64,000 nucleotides of DNA from Anabaena minutissima FACHB-250 (GTDB taxonomy: Bacteria > Cyanobacteriota > Cyanobacteriia > Cyanobacteriales > Nostocaceae), in NCBI RefSeq assembly GCF_014697125.1, contig NZ_JACJRG010000005.1:1-64000 (forward strand). The letters are read 5' to 3'. Position numbers and translations under genes: made by a program. This document shows, piece by piece, positions 19,137 through 28,087 of the stretch. The notes under the pieces were generated by a model. That model was given only the letters and a program-made list of their open reading frames with translations, did no database searches and was not told where the DNA came from. Every line of letters begins with the position of its first letter. Position 1 is the stretch's first letter.

Positions 19137-19368
19137 AACTGTGCTTATATGGACAAAGTGTATTCATTATCGCTTAAATACAACTTATTCTGGGTAGATA
19201 CCGCAAAATTTCTGAAGCTTTCTTGGGTTTGGCTGTTGCTGGTAGGACTCATGATTATTTGTGCCACAATTGAGAAACGGACAATTAATCCCACAAACGA
19301 ACAAGCACAAGCCTGTGTGCGTGTCTGCCAAATGTTATCAAACACCTATGGCAATGTAAGCTGAGTTT

Positions 19369-19593
19369 ATGCCCAAGAAAATTAGAGAACTCAAAAGCTT
19401 ATTGCTGCAAGCAGGGTTTACTGATAAACCTGCAAAGGGTAGTCATAGTAAATGGATACATCCGCTATTATCTCAAGCTATTATCATCGCTGGCAAAGAT
19501 GGGAGTGATGCTAAACCTTATTTAGAAAAACAAGTTAATCAAGCACTTGCAGAATTACAGAAAATAGCAGCAGAGGAGGAGACAGAAGAATGA
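19369..19593 (+). CDS. hicA: HicA-type mRNA interferase toxin
   Basis: A 74-residue HicA toxin with a double-stranded-RNA-binding-like fold. The conserved GSHSKWIHP near residue 24 carries the catalytic His. The N-terminus KIRELKSLLLQAGF is the usual first helix. A C-terminal acidic tail follows. The stop overlaps the start of the hicB gene by 4 bp, the classic HicAB layout with the toxin gene first. Confidence 0.92.
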   Translation: MPKKIRELKSLLLQAGFTDKPAKGSHSKWIHPLLSQAIIIAGKDGSDAKPYLEKQVNQALAELQKIAAEEETEE

Positions 19594-19814
19594 AATACAC
19601 AGTTATTATTCAATGGTCTGAGGAAGACCATTGTTATGTGGTTTTGTTACCTGAGTTTACCAATGTAATGCAGCCTTGTACTCATGGAGACACGTATGAG
19701 GAAGCTTTAAGAAATGCTCAGGAAGTTTTAGAAATGCTGATTGAGACAGCTTTAGAAAATGGTGAATCTTTGCCAGAGCCGAGAACATTAGGAAATTCAT
19801 TTCAAGTAGCATGA
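19590..19814 (+). CDS. hicB: HicB-type antitoxin
   Basis: A 74-residue HicB antitoxin with the partly degraded RNase H-like fold that masks HicA. Family landmarks are YTVIIQWSEEDHCYVVLLPE at the N-terminus, THGDTYEEALRNAQEVLEM in the middle and GESLPEP near the C-terminus. It has no added DNA-binding domain, so autoregulation may rely on another factor. It is translationally coupled to hicA. Confidence 0.92.
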   Translation: MKYTVIIQWSEEDHCYVVLLPEFTNVMQPCTHGDTYEEALRNAQEVLEMLIETALENGESLPEPRTLGNSFQVA

Positions 19815-19886
19815 ATATAATGTTTTCTATCTATTGATAATCTCTGTTATGCCTGTATTTTCTGCAACCTGCAAAAAGGGTCAGAT

Positions 19887-20123
19887 TTGGGTTCAATTAA
19901 TTGGCGGAATGGTGAACTTGTGAGGTTTTTTAACCCTTGTCGAGACTTTTGGGGAGAGCATTTTCAATTAGATGAGGCTGTGATTCAATCACTAACGGAT
20001 GTTGGCGAAGTAACTGCACGTATTCTAGATTTTAATGCTGATGAACGGGTGATTGAACGACAAGCTTTCATCGTATCTGATCAGTATCCATCGCCATCGG
20101 CACTAAAGCGGATAAATAAGTAG
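19887..20123 (+). pseudogene. C-terminal fragment of an HNH endonuclease-like protein
   Basis: The frame opens at a TTG and reads LVRFFNPCRDFWGEHFQLDE, then SLTDVGEVTARILDFN. This resembles the tail of cyanobacterial HNH endonucleases (LFNPR.D.W.EHF ... LT..GR.T...L..N). The HNH catalytic half is missing upstream, where only short AT-rich sequence separates it from hicB. It is a truncated gene unlikely to have nuclease activity. Confidence 0.65.
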
Positions 20124-20214
20124 GCTCAATGTGTTAATTTGCTATTACCGATGGGCATTTTATACTTAGCAACCATTGCTATTTAAACCATAGAATTACA
20201 CTGGTAATTGTACG

Positions 20215-20691
20215 ATGCCCTATCAAAATATTACAGCCTCCCTGTCGCCAGCAGATATTCAAGAAATTAAAGCAGCACTACAGACAATTCAACGCAAGTT
20301 ACCTTTTTTGATTACTCTCAGTCCTGAAGAACGGCGCAAGTTGGTAAAAATGGGTGATAAAAGTCTGGCTTTTGTGAATAATAGTGTTTCGGCGGCTAAG
20401 TCTAACCCAGAAATTTTGCCAGCTAGTTTTGATGTTGATGAACTGGTGCGGGATTATCAATTAGCTACTACACTCGCTGAGGTTTTAATCTCTATGCACC
20501 AACTTGCTGAACAGGTTGATGATACGTTAATGGCAGTCAGTAGTGAAGCTATGACTAGCAGTTTGACTGTTTATGATTATGTGAAGACTGCGGCGAAAAA
20601 GACTCCGGGTTTAAAAACTGTCGCTGAACAATTAGGGGAGCGTTTTAAGGCTATTAGAAGTAAATCTACTAAAGTTACATCGGGTTCTTAA
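20215..20691 (+). CDS. Conserved hypothetical protein, helical
   Basis: A 158-residue soluble, helix-rich protein. I do not recognise a named domain, but the style is familiar from cyanobacterial hypothetical proteins: ITLSPEERRKLVKMGDKSLA, then FVNNSVSAAKSNPEILPASF and a long C-terminal helical part with YDYVKTAAKKTPGLKTVAEQ. It has no signal peptide, membrane segment or metal motif. The basic C-terminus could bind nucleic acid. It stands alone, followed by a striking array of terminator-like hairpins. Confidence 0.65.
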   Translation: MPYQNITASLSPADIQEIKAALQTIQRKLPFLITLSPEERRKLVKMGDKSLAFVNNSVSAAKSNPEILPASFDVDELVRDYQLATTLAEVLISMHQLAEQVDDTLMAVSSEAMTSSLTVYDYVKTAAKKTPGLKTVAEQLGERFKAIRSKSTKVTSGS

Positions 20692-20698
20692 TCAATTA

Positions 20699-20941
20699 AT
20701 TCTCGTTGACGAGTATTTTTGCTCCGTTCATCTATCTCAGATACTCGTTGACGAGTATTTTTGCTCCGTTCATCTATCTCAGATACTCGTTGACGAGTAT
20801 TTTTGCTCCGTTCATCTATCTCAGATACTCGTTGACGAGTATTTTTGCTCCGTTTATCTATCTTTGATACTCATCGACGAGTATTTTTGCTCCGTTCATC
20901 TATCTTTGATACTCGTTGACGAGTATTTTTGCTCCGTTCAT
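20699..20941. repeat. 42-bp tandem repeat array, six units, each a terminator-like hairpin
   Basis: Six head-to-tail units at an exact 42-bp period with no spacers. Each unit opens with ATACTCG-TTGA-CGAGTAT followed by TTTTT, a 7-bp stem, 4-base loop and T run like an intrinsic terminator. The rest is GCTCCGTTCATCTATCTCAG. Unit 5 changes the first arm to ATACTCATCG and still keeps a 6-bp stem. Unit 6 is cut after GTTCAT. The stem is symmetric, but the T run follows only on the plus strand, so termination would favour rightward transcripts. Confidence 0.9.
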
Positions 20942-21025
20942 TAGTCAAGATGTAAATTAATTTGATATAGGCATTGCGTTACGCTGCGCTAACACACCAT
21001 ACTGGACTGTCTAGGCTAAAATAGT

Positions 21026-21126
21026 GCGTTAGATATAGGTTGGGTTGAAGCTTTGCGATCGCGTAGTGTAATGTAGGCAAACCCAACATTGATTGAGAAG
21101 TTGGGTCTTATACTTCGACCCAACCT
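21026..21126. repeat. Inverted-repeat element (GGTTGGGTTGAAG family)
   Basis: The left arm TAGATATAGGTTGGGTTGAAG pairs with CTTCGACCCAACCTA at the right, with an internal copy AACCCAAC/GTTGGGT. A HIP1 core lies inside. The form is typical of a miniature inverted-repeat element in Nostoc; the ends overlap the 3' side of the small gene that follows. Confidence 0.6.
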
Positions 21127-21133
21127 ACAAAAT

Positions 21134-21340
21134 CTAATGCAACTGATCCGCTTTTGGAGTTTTAGTTGGCGGATGTGTAATTTCCCCCTCGCTGTAACCT
21201 AGATCGTACATACTAGCAGCTTGAGCATCTTGCTCTGGGGGCGTTTTGGGTTTTCCCGCCCAAGCATCAGATTTTCCCAAGCTAAAACAATCTTCATCAG
21301 TCATCCCAAAACCGAGTGTGTTGTTTTTTGTCTTATTCAT
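21134..21340 (-). CDS. Small hypothetical protein
   Basis: A 68-residue, Asp/Pro/Lys-rich soluble protein with no recognised domain. The start NKTKNNTLGFGMTDEDCFSL leads to AGKPKTPPEQDAQAASMYDL and a Pro/Thr-rich tail. It has normal codon use and no repeats. It lies between a miniature repeat and the nifP upstream block, pointing away from nifP. It could be a real short gene of unknown role; support is moderate. Confidence 0.5.
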   Translation of the reverse strand: MNKTKNNTLGFGMTDEDCFSLGKSDAWAGKPKTPPEQDAQAASMYDLGYSEGEITHPPTKTPKADQLH

Positions 21341-21573
21341 CGATGCACTTGCGAATGGCTAGGGTTTGGTAGCAGCCATAATTTATGATGTTTGCATTAC
21401 AGTTTGACCAAAAGCCTCTAACCAGATACAGATATTTTTGAGTTTCTGGTTGAAAGACAAAAATAAGGTGAAGAATTTGGTGGTTGAAGTACCAAAATTA
21501 TAAGATGGATATAGTAACTGGGAATACAGAAATTTGGGTTGTAGTCTTGTCTACTTGATATTCCAGTGGGTTT

Positions 21574-21771
21574 GAGTACAGCTTAATATATCGCAAAATA
21601 TATATTTGAAATCGTATCAAAGTCTTACATATTAAGTTTTTTGTAGCGAGTACAAAAATTCTGAACCCCTCACTTAAAAATACTAGTACCCTACATTAAA
21701 AACACTAGTCCCTCTACCCCAAGAGAAATTTTAAGCTGATGGAAGTTGCGGGTTGGGGGGGTTGAGTACAA
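21574..21771 (+). promoter_or_regulatory. Conserved nif upstream block, nifP copy
   Basis: Three GAGTACAA-type words (21574-21581, GAGTACAG; 21648-21655; 21764-21771; starts 74 and 116 bp apart), with CTGAACCCCT, AAATACTAGTACCC, AAAAACACTAG and TACCCC between the second and third. After the third comes AATTAATCCAATAAAT. Order, orientation and spacing match the nifB copy. It ends about 105 bp before nifP. The rest of the 21341-21876 gap has no gene. Confidence 0.75.
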
Positions 21772-21876
21772 GCTTAATTAATCCAATAAATCCAATCAAG
21801 ATGGGTTGTACTGTCCTGTTGGGAGTGGCCTGCTATAAGCATAAAAGCACACGGCTCTTTTACCCAGACAGTACCG

Positions 21877-22632
21877 ATGCAACAGTCTTTAGATGATATC
21901 GATAATCCACCTGATTCAACTCATACATCCTGGCTGAAAAGTCTTTTATCTGGCAGTTTTTTAGAGCCATTATTGAGTGATTTTCTCATTATTTTTGAAC
22001 GTGACCCCGCAGCGCGCAATTGGCTGGAGGTGGTTTTTTGCTACCCTGGTTTGCACGCTATCTGTTTACATCGTCTTTCCCATTGGTTACACCTGCGGGG
22101 TGTGGTGTTTTTCCCCCGGTTGATTTCTCATGTGGCTCGGTTTCTGACGGGAATCGAAATTCATCCAGGTGCAGAGATTGGTAAAGGTGTGTTTATCGAC
22201 CACGGGATGGGGGTTGTGATTGGTGAAACGGCGATTGTGGGAGACTATAGCCTAATTTATCAGGGTGTGACTCTGGGCGGTACTGGGAAGGAAAGCGGTA
22301 AACGCCATCCGACTGTGGGGAAAAATGTTGTGGTGGGTACTGGCGCGAAGGTTTTAGGTAATATTCAAATTGGCGATCGCGTCAGAATTGGTGCTGGCTC
22401 AGTTGTCTTGCGTGATGTTCCCCAAGACTCTACAGTCGTGGGGATTCCCGGACGGATTATTTCCCGCAAGGAAAAAAATAACTCATGTCCCCTGGATCAT
22501 GGGAAATTACCTGATGTGGAAGCGAATGTGATGCGATCGCTGCTGGCTCGGATTGAGCAACTGGAACAAAAACTGCAAACTCTCACCAGTCAACCCCAAG
22601 CAGAAAAACTTGTGAGTAAGGATAAGTCATGA
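21877..22632 (+). CDS. nifP: Serine O-acetyltransferase of the nif region (NifP/CysE)
   Basis: This makes O-acetylserine for cysteine synthesis, raising the supply of cysteine for NifS-driven Fe-S cluster assembly. It has 251 residues. A helical N-terminal domain with [20 protein letters not shown] leads to a left-handed beta-helix of hexapeptide repeats ([20 protein letters not shown], then [20 protein letters not shown]), with the catalytic His/Asp region there. The C-terminus ends in a charged coiled segment. In sequence it is a CysE; the nifP label comes from the position beside nifV, nifZ and nifT and the upstream block shared with nifB. The next gene overlaps by 4 bp. Confidence 0.9.
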   Translation: MQQSLDDIDNPPDSTHTSWLKSLLSGSFLEPLLSDFLIIFERDPAARNWLEVVFCYPGLHAICLHRLSHWLHLRGVVFFPRLISHVARFLTGIEIHPGAEIGKGVFIDHGMGVVIGETAIVGDYSLIYQGVTLGGTGKESGKRHPTVGKNVVVGTGAKVLGNIQIGDRVRIGAGSVVLRDVPQDSTVVGIPGRIISRKEKNNSCPLDHGKLPDVEANVMRSLLARIEQLEQKLQTLTSQPQAEKLVSKDKS

Positions 22633-22868
22633 TGTTGGGTTCTGATATGTTAGGTGATATCGTATTGCAGATACCATTGTGCGATCGCTGGCAAATTTAT
22701 CATCGTTTGCAAGAGTTGATGATTCCCTGTTCTTGTCCTCCTGATGGCTCGTTGCGGGTACAAGTGAACAGTTACTTGACAGCAATTTTAGTTCGCAGTA
22801 CAGTTATGCAATTTCTAGCCCCTCGTCAAGAACTGCTTGACTGGCTAGAACGTTGTTGGAGTTATTAA
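22629..22868 (+). CDS. Small conserved protein coupled to nifP
   Basis: A 79-residue protein whose ATG overlaps the nifP stop (ATGA), so it is translated as part of the same operon. I do not recognise a domain. It has [20 protein letters not shown] in the middle and a Trp/Leu-rich tail ([11 protein letters not shown]). The two adjacent Cys of PCSCPP could bind a metal, though no full site is visible. Position in the nif cluster suggests a minor role in sulfur or cluster supply; this is inference. Confidence 0.75.
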   Translation: MMLGSDMLGDIVLQIPLCDRWQIYHRLQELMIPCSCPPDGSLRVQVNSYLTAILVRSTVMQFLAPRQELLDWLERCWSY

Positions 22869-23009
22869 TTCGTAATTCGGATCAGGGTGCTGTTAGTTTG
22901 GCGAGGTGTAAACTCATATTGAGTAGCAACTGGTACAGCGCGACGAAAAGCTGACGAAATAAGCATTCTTTTTTTTGACTTTTGACTTTTGACTTCGGAG
23001 TGAAGCGAC

Positions 23010-23201
23010 GTGAAGACTGACAACAAAGATATAGAATTGCTACATTTTTTACATAATGAACTTGAGCTTTCCCATAAAGATATTGCTATAGCTTTAAAAC
23101 ACCGCGAGTTTGATCCTGCACCTTTACCGATGTTACTTTGGCAATATGGCTTAGTTAATTTAGAACAATTGGAAAAAATTTTAGATTGGTTATATATCTA
23201 A
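23010..23201 (+). CDS. DUF2949 family small protein
   Basis: A 63-residue protein of the cyanobacterial DUF2949 type, recognised by LKHREFDPAPLPMLLWQYGL and the following VNLEQLEKILDWL. Function unknown. It starts at GTG with GGAG eleven bases upstream, immediately after a repeat of GACTTTT units. It lies between the nifP pair and nifV and may be co-regulated with them. Confidence 0.8.
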   Translation: MKTDNKDIELLHFLHNELELSHKDIAIALKHREFDPAPLPMLLWQYGLVNLEQLEKILDWLYI

Positions 23202-23687
23202 GAGTATTTGATAAATTTAAATTATATTGTCAACAAAAGCTGATTATTTTAGTGATTTACTGAAAAATAATTATATTTTTTCTCAGGCTATTAATGTATC
23301 TATTAGTTTGTGAAATAGTATTTAAAAAATATTAAATTTTCACGACAATGCAAAAAGAAATCTTGTAACTATCCGCTATTTTCCAGTATTTGCGGATATT
23401 TTTAAATATCTATATTCGGATAATTTGATATTTAAAAATTGTGTAAAACTTGCAAAGAGATTCTTAAACTATACATAGTTTCTGTCTACTGTCATACAGA
23501 TATATTGTTATTGTTTAGGTAATATTTAGAAATGATGAAGATGAATTATTAAGAGTGGGAGCTTAGAGCATTTACCGTTCATTCTTCACCAGTTATTCTC
23601 AGCATTTACCAATACCAGGGCTTGTAAAAAAGTGAGTTTATTCCCACAGAAAATATATTAAGAAAATTGCTAAGAGGGATGTTTGAG
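23202..23687. other. nifV upstream region
   Basis: A 486-bp AT-rich gap with no gene. It should carry a promoter for nifV-nifZ-nifT. No GTA-N8-TAC box or GAGTACAA block like that of nifP was seen. A weak inverted pair (TTTGCGGATATTTTTAAATA and similar AT words) lies near 23390. Confidence 0.4.
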
Positions 23688-24821
23688 ATGAACAAGATTC
23701 TCATTAATGACACTACATTACGTGATGGAGAGCAAGCCGCAGGTGTTGCTTTTACCTTAGAAGAAAAAGTAGCGATCGCTAAATTTCTTGATAGCATTGG
23801 TGTTCCCGAATTAGAAGTAGGGATACCGGCGATGGGAGAGGAAGAAATGCGCGCTATCTCGGCAATTTCTAACTTAGGTTTAAGTGCTGATCTCCTGGCT
23901 TGGAATCGCGCTGTCATCTCAGATATTAAAGCTTCTATTGCTTGTGGAATGAAGCGTGTACATATTGCTATCCCGGTTTCGGGTATTCAAATCGCCGCGA
24001 AATTCCACGGTCAATGGCGGATAAGTCTGCAAAGACTCAAAGACTGTATCAGCTTTGCAGTTGATCAAGGTCTTTGGGTAGCAGTAGGGGGCGAAGATTC
24101 CTCCAGAGCGGATGAAAGCTTCCTCTTGGATGTCGCACTTTCAGCCCAAGAGTGGGGTGCATCACGCTTTCGCTTCTGTGATACCGTAGGCGTTCTTGAT
24201 CCTTTCAGCACCTATGGGGAAATAAAGCAACTGGTTTCTGCTTTATCAATTCCTGTAGAAATTCATACCCACAATGATTTCGGTATGGCTACAGCCAACG
24301 CTTTAGCTGGAATTAAAGCTGGAGCTGCATCTGTAAATACTACAGTTATTGGCTTGGGTGAGAGAGCTGGTAATGCTGCTTTAGAAGAAGTGGTCATGGC
24401 CATCAAACGCATCTATGGCGTAGATATGGGTATTAAAACAGCCCGGTTGTTGGAATTATCACAACTGGTAGCAGCCGCCTCTGGTGCTAGCGTACCACCT
24501 TGGAAAGCGATCGTTGGTGAAAATACCTTTGCTCACGAGTCAGGAATCCATGCTCATGGTGTCATGCAAAACCCCGACACCTACGAACCCTTTGCACCGG
24601 AAGAAGTCGGTTGGGAACGTCGCTTGGTACTAGGTAAACATTCTGGACGACACTTGGTATCTAGTTTACTAGAGCAAAATGGGATTTTTCTCAATGCAGA
24701 AGAAACCCAGTCTGTTTTAGATGCAGTCCGCCAACAATCAGTCAAGAAAAAGCGCAGTTTAACCACCGAAGAACTGCTGAACTTGGTAAAAGAACAGAGG
24801 TATTCTCATGCAGCGCGATGA
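23688..24821 (+). CDS. nifV: Homocitrate synthase NifV
   Basis: This condenses acetyl-CoA and 2-oxoglutarate to homocitrate, the organic ligand of FeMo-co. It is a 377-residue HMGL-like TIM-barrel enzyme. The metal/substrate motif [13 protein letters not shown] is at the N-terminus, the metal-binding His pair is in [18 protein letters not shown] near residue 200, and [14 protein letters not shown] follows. A C-terminal ~120-residue region carries [10 protein letters not shown]. The frame runs upstream to a TTG, but GAGGG nine bases before the chosen ATG fits best. Its stop lies 14 bp inside nifZ. Confidence 0.95.
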   Translation: MNKILINDTTLRDGEQAAGVAFTLEEKVAIAKFLDSIGVPELEVGIPAMGEEEMRAISAISNLGLSADLLAWNRAVISDIKASIACGMKRVHIAIPVSGIQIAAKFHGQWRISLQRLKDCISFAVDQGLWVAVGGEDSSRADESFLLDVALSAQEWGASRFRFCDTVGVLDPFSTYGEIKQLVSALSIPVEIHTHNDFGMATANALAGIKAGAASVNTTVIGLGERAGNAALEEVVMAIKRIYGVDMGIKTARLLELSQLVAAASGASVPPWKAIVGENTFAHESGIHAHGVMQNPDTYEPFAPEEVGWERRLVLGKHSGRHLVSSLLEQNGIFLNAEETQSVLDAVRQQSVKKKRSLTTEELLNLVKEQRYSHAAR

Positions 24822-25095
24822 ATACGAGTTGGATTTAGAACCCGCTTTTGAACTTGGAGAAAAAGTCAGACTTCGCAAACAAATTAAGAATGATGGCACA
24901 TTTCCAGGGAGAGAACTGGGGGAAATTTTAGCGAAAAAGGGAGACATTGGTTATGTATCAAGTATAGGAACTTTTCTACAGCGTTCCTATATTTATGCAA
25001 TACATTTTTTGGATAAAGGAATCATTGTTGGCTGTCGGGAAAGAGAAATAGAATCTGCTGAGGAAAACCATGAAAGTGATGTTACGAATGGATAA
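24808..25095 (+). CDS. nifZ: Nitrogenase assembly protein NifZ
   Basis: A 95-residue NifZ protein, which helps mature the second P-cluster of the MoFe protein. It has the SH3-like beta-barrel words [19 protein letters not shown], then [17 protein letters not shown] and a terminal [10 protein letters not shown]. It overlaps nifV by 14 bp and nifT by 26 bp, so the three are a compact translationally coupled set. Length is at the lower end for the family but typical of cyanobacteria. Confidence 0.93.
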   Translation: MQRDEYELDLEPAFELGEKVRLRKQIKNDGTFPGRELGEILAKKGDIGYVSSIGTFLQRSYIYAIHFLDKGIIVGCREREIESAEENHESDVTNG

Positions 25096-25273
25096 TGGCG
25101 GTAACTTAACAGTCTATGTTCCTAAAAAAGACCTAGAGGAAATAGTAGTTAAACAAACAGATGGTGCTGAAGGCAAGATTCTGACCCTAGCTAACGGTTG
25201 GGAATTAGAATTTCTGGAAATACCAGATGCAAGTAATTTACCTAAAACCCTAGAAGCTAAAAGAATTTCCTAA
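25070..25273 (+). CDS. nifT: NifT/FixU family protein
   Basis: A 67-residue NifT, a small beta-rich protein encoded with nif genes in many diazotrophs; the role is unclear and it is dispensable in those tested. The family pattern is visible: [20 protein letters not shown], then EEIVVKQ and GWELEFLEIPDASNLP. It begins inside nifZ in another frame. Confidence 0.92.
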   Translation: MKVMLRMDNGGNLTVYVPKKDLEEIVVKQTDGAEGKILTLANGWELEFLEIPDASNLPKTLEAKRIS

Positions 25274-25404
25274 AATTTTTAGCAGCAGGTAAAAAACCAT
25301 TTTTCTCTCTGTGTCTTTGTGTCTGGAGTGGTCAAAAAATATTGAACCACAGAGCCACAAAGACACAAAGTATTTTCTAGCCAAACCTTTTTGAGTTATT
25401 GAAC

Positions 25405-25965
25405 ATGGGTGACAAATTTTTGACGTTATCAGAGTTTAATCTTGAGGGTGACTTTTTAGGTTTTATTGGCAATAAACCTAAAAAAGTTAAATACTTAAGT
25501 TTGGCAATTCCCTCTGGAGATGTGTTAATTAAACTACCAAAAAAGTTACGATCTTCCTTGAGTTCATCTTTAGAAATAGGTGAACGTATTAATATTTATG
25601 GGGTCGGTAAATTAAATCGATATAAAGGTACAATCAAACTCAAAGCTTATCAAGTAACAACACTTAGTGATGGTCTACGCTCCCATCTCCATGAAGATTT
25701 ACCATCGCAACCATCAGCCAAGATTATGGTATGTCAAAAATCTGGTTGCATGAAACGGGGTGGTAAAGGTTTATTATCAGATTTAGAACAGACTTTGTGC
25801 GATCGCGGTTTACTCGACAAAGTAACTATCGAACACACAGACTGCCAAAAACGCTGTAGCAGTGCGCCCAACTGTGTTTTAATGCTAGGTAAGAAGAAAT
25901 ACAAGAAAAACTGTCCTGAAGCGATCGCCTCACTGTTGGAACAACACTTCACTCAACTCTATTAG
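25405..25965 (+). CDS. Thioredoxin-like 2Fe-2S ferredoxin domain protein
   Basis: A 186-residue two-part protein. The N-terminal ~95 residues (LSEFNLEGDFLGFIGNKP and on to RYKGTIKLKAYQV) look like an OB/beta-barrel segment. The C-terminal ~80 residues form a 2Fe-2S thioredoxin-like domain with Cys residues in MVCQKSGCMKRGGKGLL and in HTDCQKRCSSAPNC, the expected two pairs. It probably carries electrons. Proteins of this type occur in cyanobacterial nif regions, but the partner is unknown. An upstream TTG gives two extra codons; the ATG is used. An inverted repeat of CACAAAGACACAAAG type precedes it. Confidence 0.8.
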   Translation: MGDKFLTLSEFNLEGDFLGFIGNKPKKVKYLSLAIPSGDVLIKLPKKLRSSLSSSLEIGERINIYGVGKLNRYKGTIKLKAYQVTTLSDGLRSHLHEDLPSQPSAKIMVCQKSGCMKRGGKGLLSDLEQTLCDRGLLDKVTIEHTDCQKRCSSAPNCVLMLGKKKYKKNCPEAIASLLEQHFTQLY

Positions 25966-26077
25966 ATATCTTTGCAAAATACTGTAGAGACGTAGCGATA
26001 CTCCTTCTCTACAAGGGTTCTGGCTAACGCTAATAACGACTCTACAATATTTCAATCAGCAGAAAAACTTTTAACAT

Positions 26078-26118
26078 AAAAAAATGGAGTCCCTCTCACC
26101 AGAAAGACCCCATTTTTT
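26078..26118. terminator. Bidirectional intrinsic terminator
   Basis: A stem of AAAAAATGG paired with CCATTTTTT, with a further GG/CC match, around a loop of about 20 bases. The A run and T run on the two sides allow it to end both the rightward 2Fe-2S protein transcript and the leftward ftsH transcript, which converge here. Confidence 0.75.
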
Positions 26119-26169
26119 ATGTTTTTCAGCACTAGCACTTACTTTAGAGCTGACAACAAACTTGCAAAA

Positions 26170-28011
26170 CTAGGCAAACGCGGCGGTTTTCACATCGTTA
26201 TTTGCCAGAATTTCTTGCAATTCATCGGCATCTACAGTTTCTTTATCCACCAGCATTTGCGCGATTTGATCTAAAATGTGGCGATTACTGACTAACACGT
26301 CTTTAGCGCGATCGTAGGCTGTGTCTACTAATTTACGAACTTCTTCGTCAATAGCAGCCGCAGTTTCTTCGGAGAAATCACGCTCTGACATGATATCGCG
26401 ACCGAGGAACATATTACCTTGCTGACGACCGAGGGCGACAGGGCCGAGTTTATCGCTCATGCCAAATCGGGTAATCATTTGACGCGCTACACGAGCAACT
26501 TGCTGTAAGTCGTTGGAAGCACCTGTGGTAACTTCTTCTTCACCAAAGATAATTTCTTCAGCTAAACGACCACCTAAAGCCACAGCCATCTGATTTTCTA
26601 GATAGGCGCGGCTGTACAAGCCGGTATCCATGCGGTCTTCGCTGGGGGTGAACCAAGTTAAACCACCAGCACGACCACGAGGAATAATGCTGATTTTTTG
26701 TACTGGGTCATAGTCGGGCATCAAAGCACCAACTAAAGCGTGACCAGCTTCGTGATAAGCTACTAGGGTTTTGCGTTTTTCGCTCATTACCCGGTCTTTC
26801 TTCTCTGGGCCAGCTAAGACGCGATCGATGGCATCATTGATTTCATCCATCGAAATTTCCGTTAAGTTGCGTCTTGCTGCCAAAATCGCGGCTTCATTCA
26901 GCAGGTTAGATAAATCTGCACCGGTAAAGCCAGGGGTACGGCGAGCAATTTTATCTAGGTCTACGTCTTTGGCTAGGGTCTTACCACGAGCATGGACTTT
27001 GAGGATTTCGCTACGTCCAGCATAGTCGGGACGGTCTACGACGACTTGACGGTCAAAACGACCGGGACGTAATAAAGCTGCGTCTAGTACGTCAGGACGG
27101 TTGGTAGCGGCAATAATAATAATGCCAGTGTTACCTTCAAATCCATCCATTTCGGTGAGTAACTGGTTCAGGGTTTGTTCCCGTTCATCGTTACCACCAC
27201 CTAAACCTGCACCCCGTTGACGACCTACAGCGTCAATTTCATCGATGAAGACGATACAGGGAGCATTGGTTTTAGCTTGTTCAAATAAGTCACGGACGCG
27301 GGATGCACCCACACCAACAAACATTTCCACAAACTCAGAACCGGAGATGGAGAAGAATGGTACACCTGCTTCCCCGGCTACCGCACGCGCCAGGAGGGTT
27401 TTACCTGTACCGGGAGGGCCTACTAATAGTACACCTTTAGGAATTTTTGCACCGACGGCGGTAAAGCGATCGGCATTTTTCAAAAAGTCTACAACTTCGT
27501 TTAGTTCTAATTTGGCTTGGTCAATACCGGCAACATCGCTAAAGGTAACTTGAGTTTGAGGCTCCATTTGCACCCTCGCCTTGGACTTACCAAAGTTCAT
27601 GGCTTGGCTACCAGGGCCATTTTGAGCGCGACGGAGTAAGAAGAATAAGCCCACCAGCAGTAATACTGGGAGGAATAAGCTGCTTAGTGCCTTGAGCCAG
27701 AATCCGTCTTCGCTTTGAGGTAAAACGGATATATCAACGCCTTTGGTAGTAAGAGTATTTATAAGGTCTGGGTCGTTGACTAAAGTAACAAGTTTTTTAC
27801 TGGGGTCATATCTGGGTGTTACCAAAGCGGTAGAACGGTCTGCACTTAAGCTGACTTTTTCTACTCTGCCTTTTTCAACTTCTTGAATAAATTGGCTATA
27901 TCGCCATGTTTCCCGACTTTCGCGCGGTTTATCAAAAAAAGCTGTGCCAAGTGCAATTACAACAATAAATAGCAGCGCGTACAGCCCCGCATTTCTCCAT
28001 CTTTTATTCAC
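26170..28011 (-). CDS. ftsH: ATP-dependent zinc metalloprotease FtsH
   Basis: A 613-residue membrane AAA+ protease that removes damaged or unassembled membrane proteins, in cyanobacteria notably photosystem II D1. Two membrane segments lie near residues 9-25 and 108-126, with a periplasmic or lumenal domain between. The Walker A loop GPPGTGKT is at 198-205, Walker B IVFIDEID near 254, and the second region of homology [18 protein letters not shown] near 304. The zinc site HEAGH is at 420-424. Full length with no oddity. Which of the several cyanobacterial FtsH paralogues it is cannot be fixed here. Confidence 0.97.
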   Translation of the reverse strand: MNKRWRNAGLYALLFIVVIALGTAFFDKPRESRETWRYSQFIQEVEKGRVEKVSLSADRSTALVTPRYDPSKKLVTLVNDPDLINTLTTKGVDISVLPQSEDGFWLKALSSLFLPVLLLVGLFFLLRRAQNGPGSQAMNFGKSKARVQMEPQTQVTFSDVAGIDQAKLELNEVVDFLKNADRFTAVGAKIPKGVLLVGPPGTGKTLLARAVAGEAGVPFFSISGSEFVEMFVGVGASRVRDLFEQAKTNAPCIVFIDEIDAVGRQRGAGLGGGNDEREQTLNQLLTEMDGFEGNTGIIIIAATNRPDVLDAALLRPGRFDRQVVVDRPDYAGRSEILKVHARGKTLAKDVDLDKIARRTPGFTGADLSNLLNEAAILAARRNLTEISMDEINDAIDRVLAGPEKKDRVMSEKRKTLVAYHEAGHALVGALMPDYDPVQKISIIPRGRAGGLTWFTPSEDRMDTGLYSRAYLENQMAVALGGRLAEEIIFGEEEVTTGASNDLQQVARVARQMITRFGMSDKLGPVALGRQQGNMFLGRDIMSERDFSEETAAAIDEEVRKLVDTAYDRAKDVLVSNRHILDQIAQMLVDKETVDADELQEILANNDVKTAAFA

Positions 28012-28087
28012 TGAGGTTGATCCTCCCGTATTTGTGTGCGTAGGGCATTATTAGAATTATGTTAACTTATCTTAAGGTATAACAAAA

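Noticed and set aside
19149-19364. A 71-residue membrane protein before hicA
   Set aside because: One hydrophobic stretch is seen, but there is no ribosome site or family, and an equally long frame exists on the other strand.
20699-20941. CRISPR array
   Set aside because: The repeats are head-to-tail with a fixed 42-bp period and no variable spacers; no cas genes are visible.
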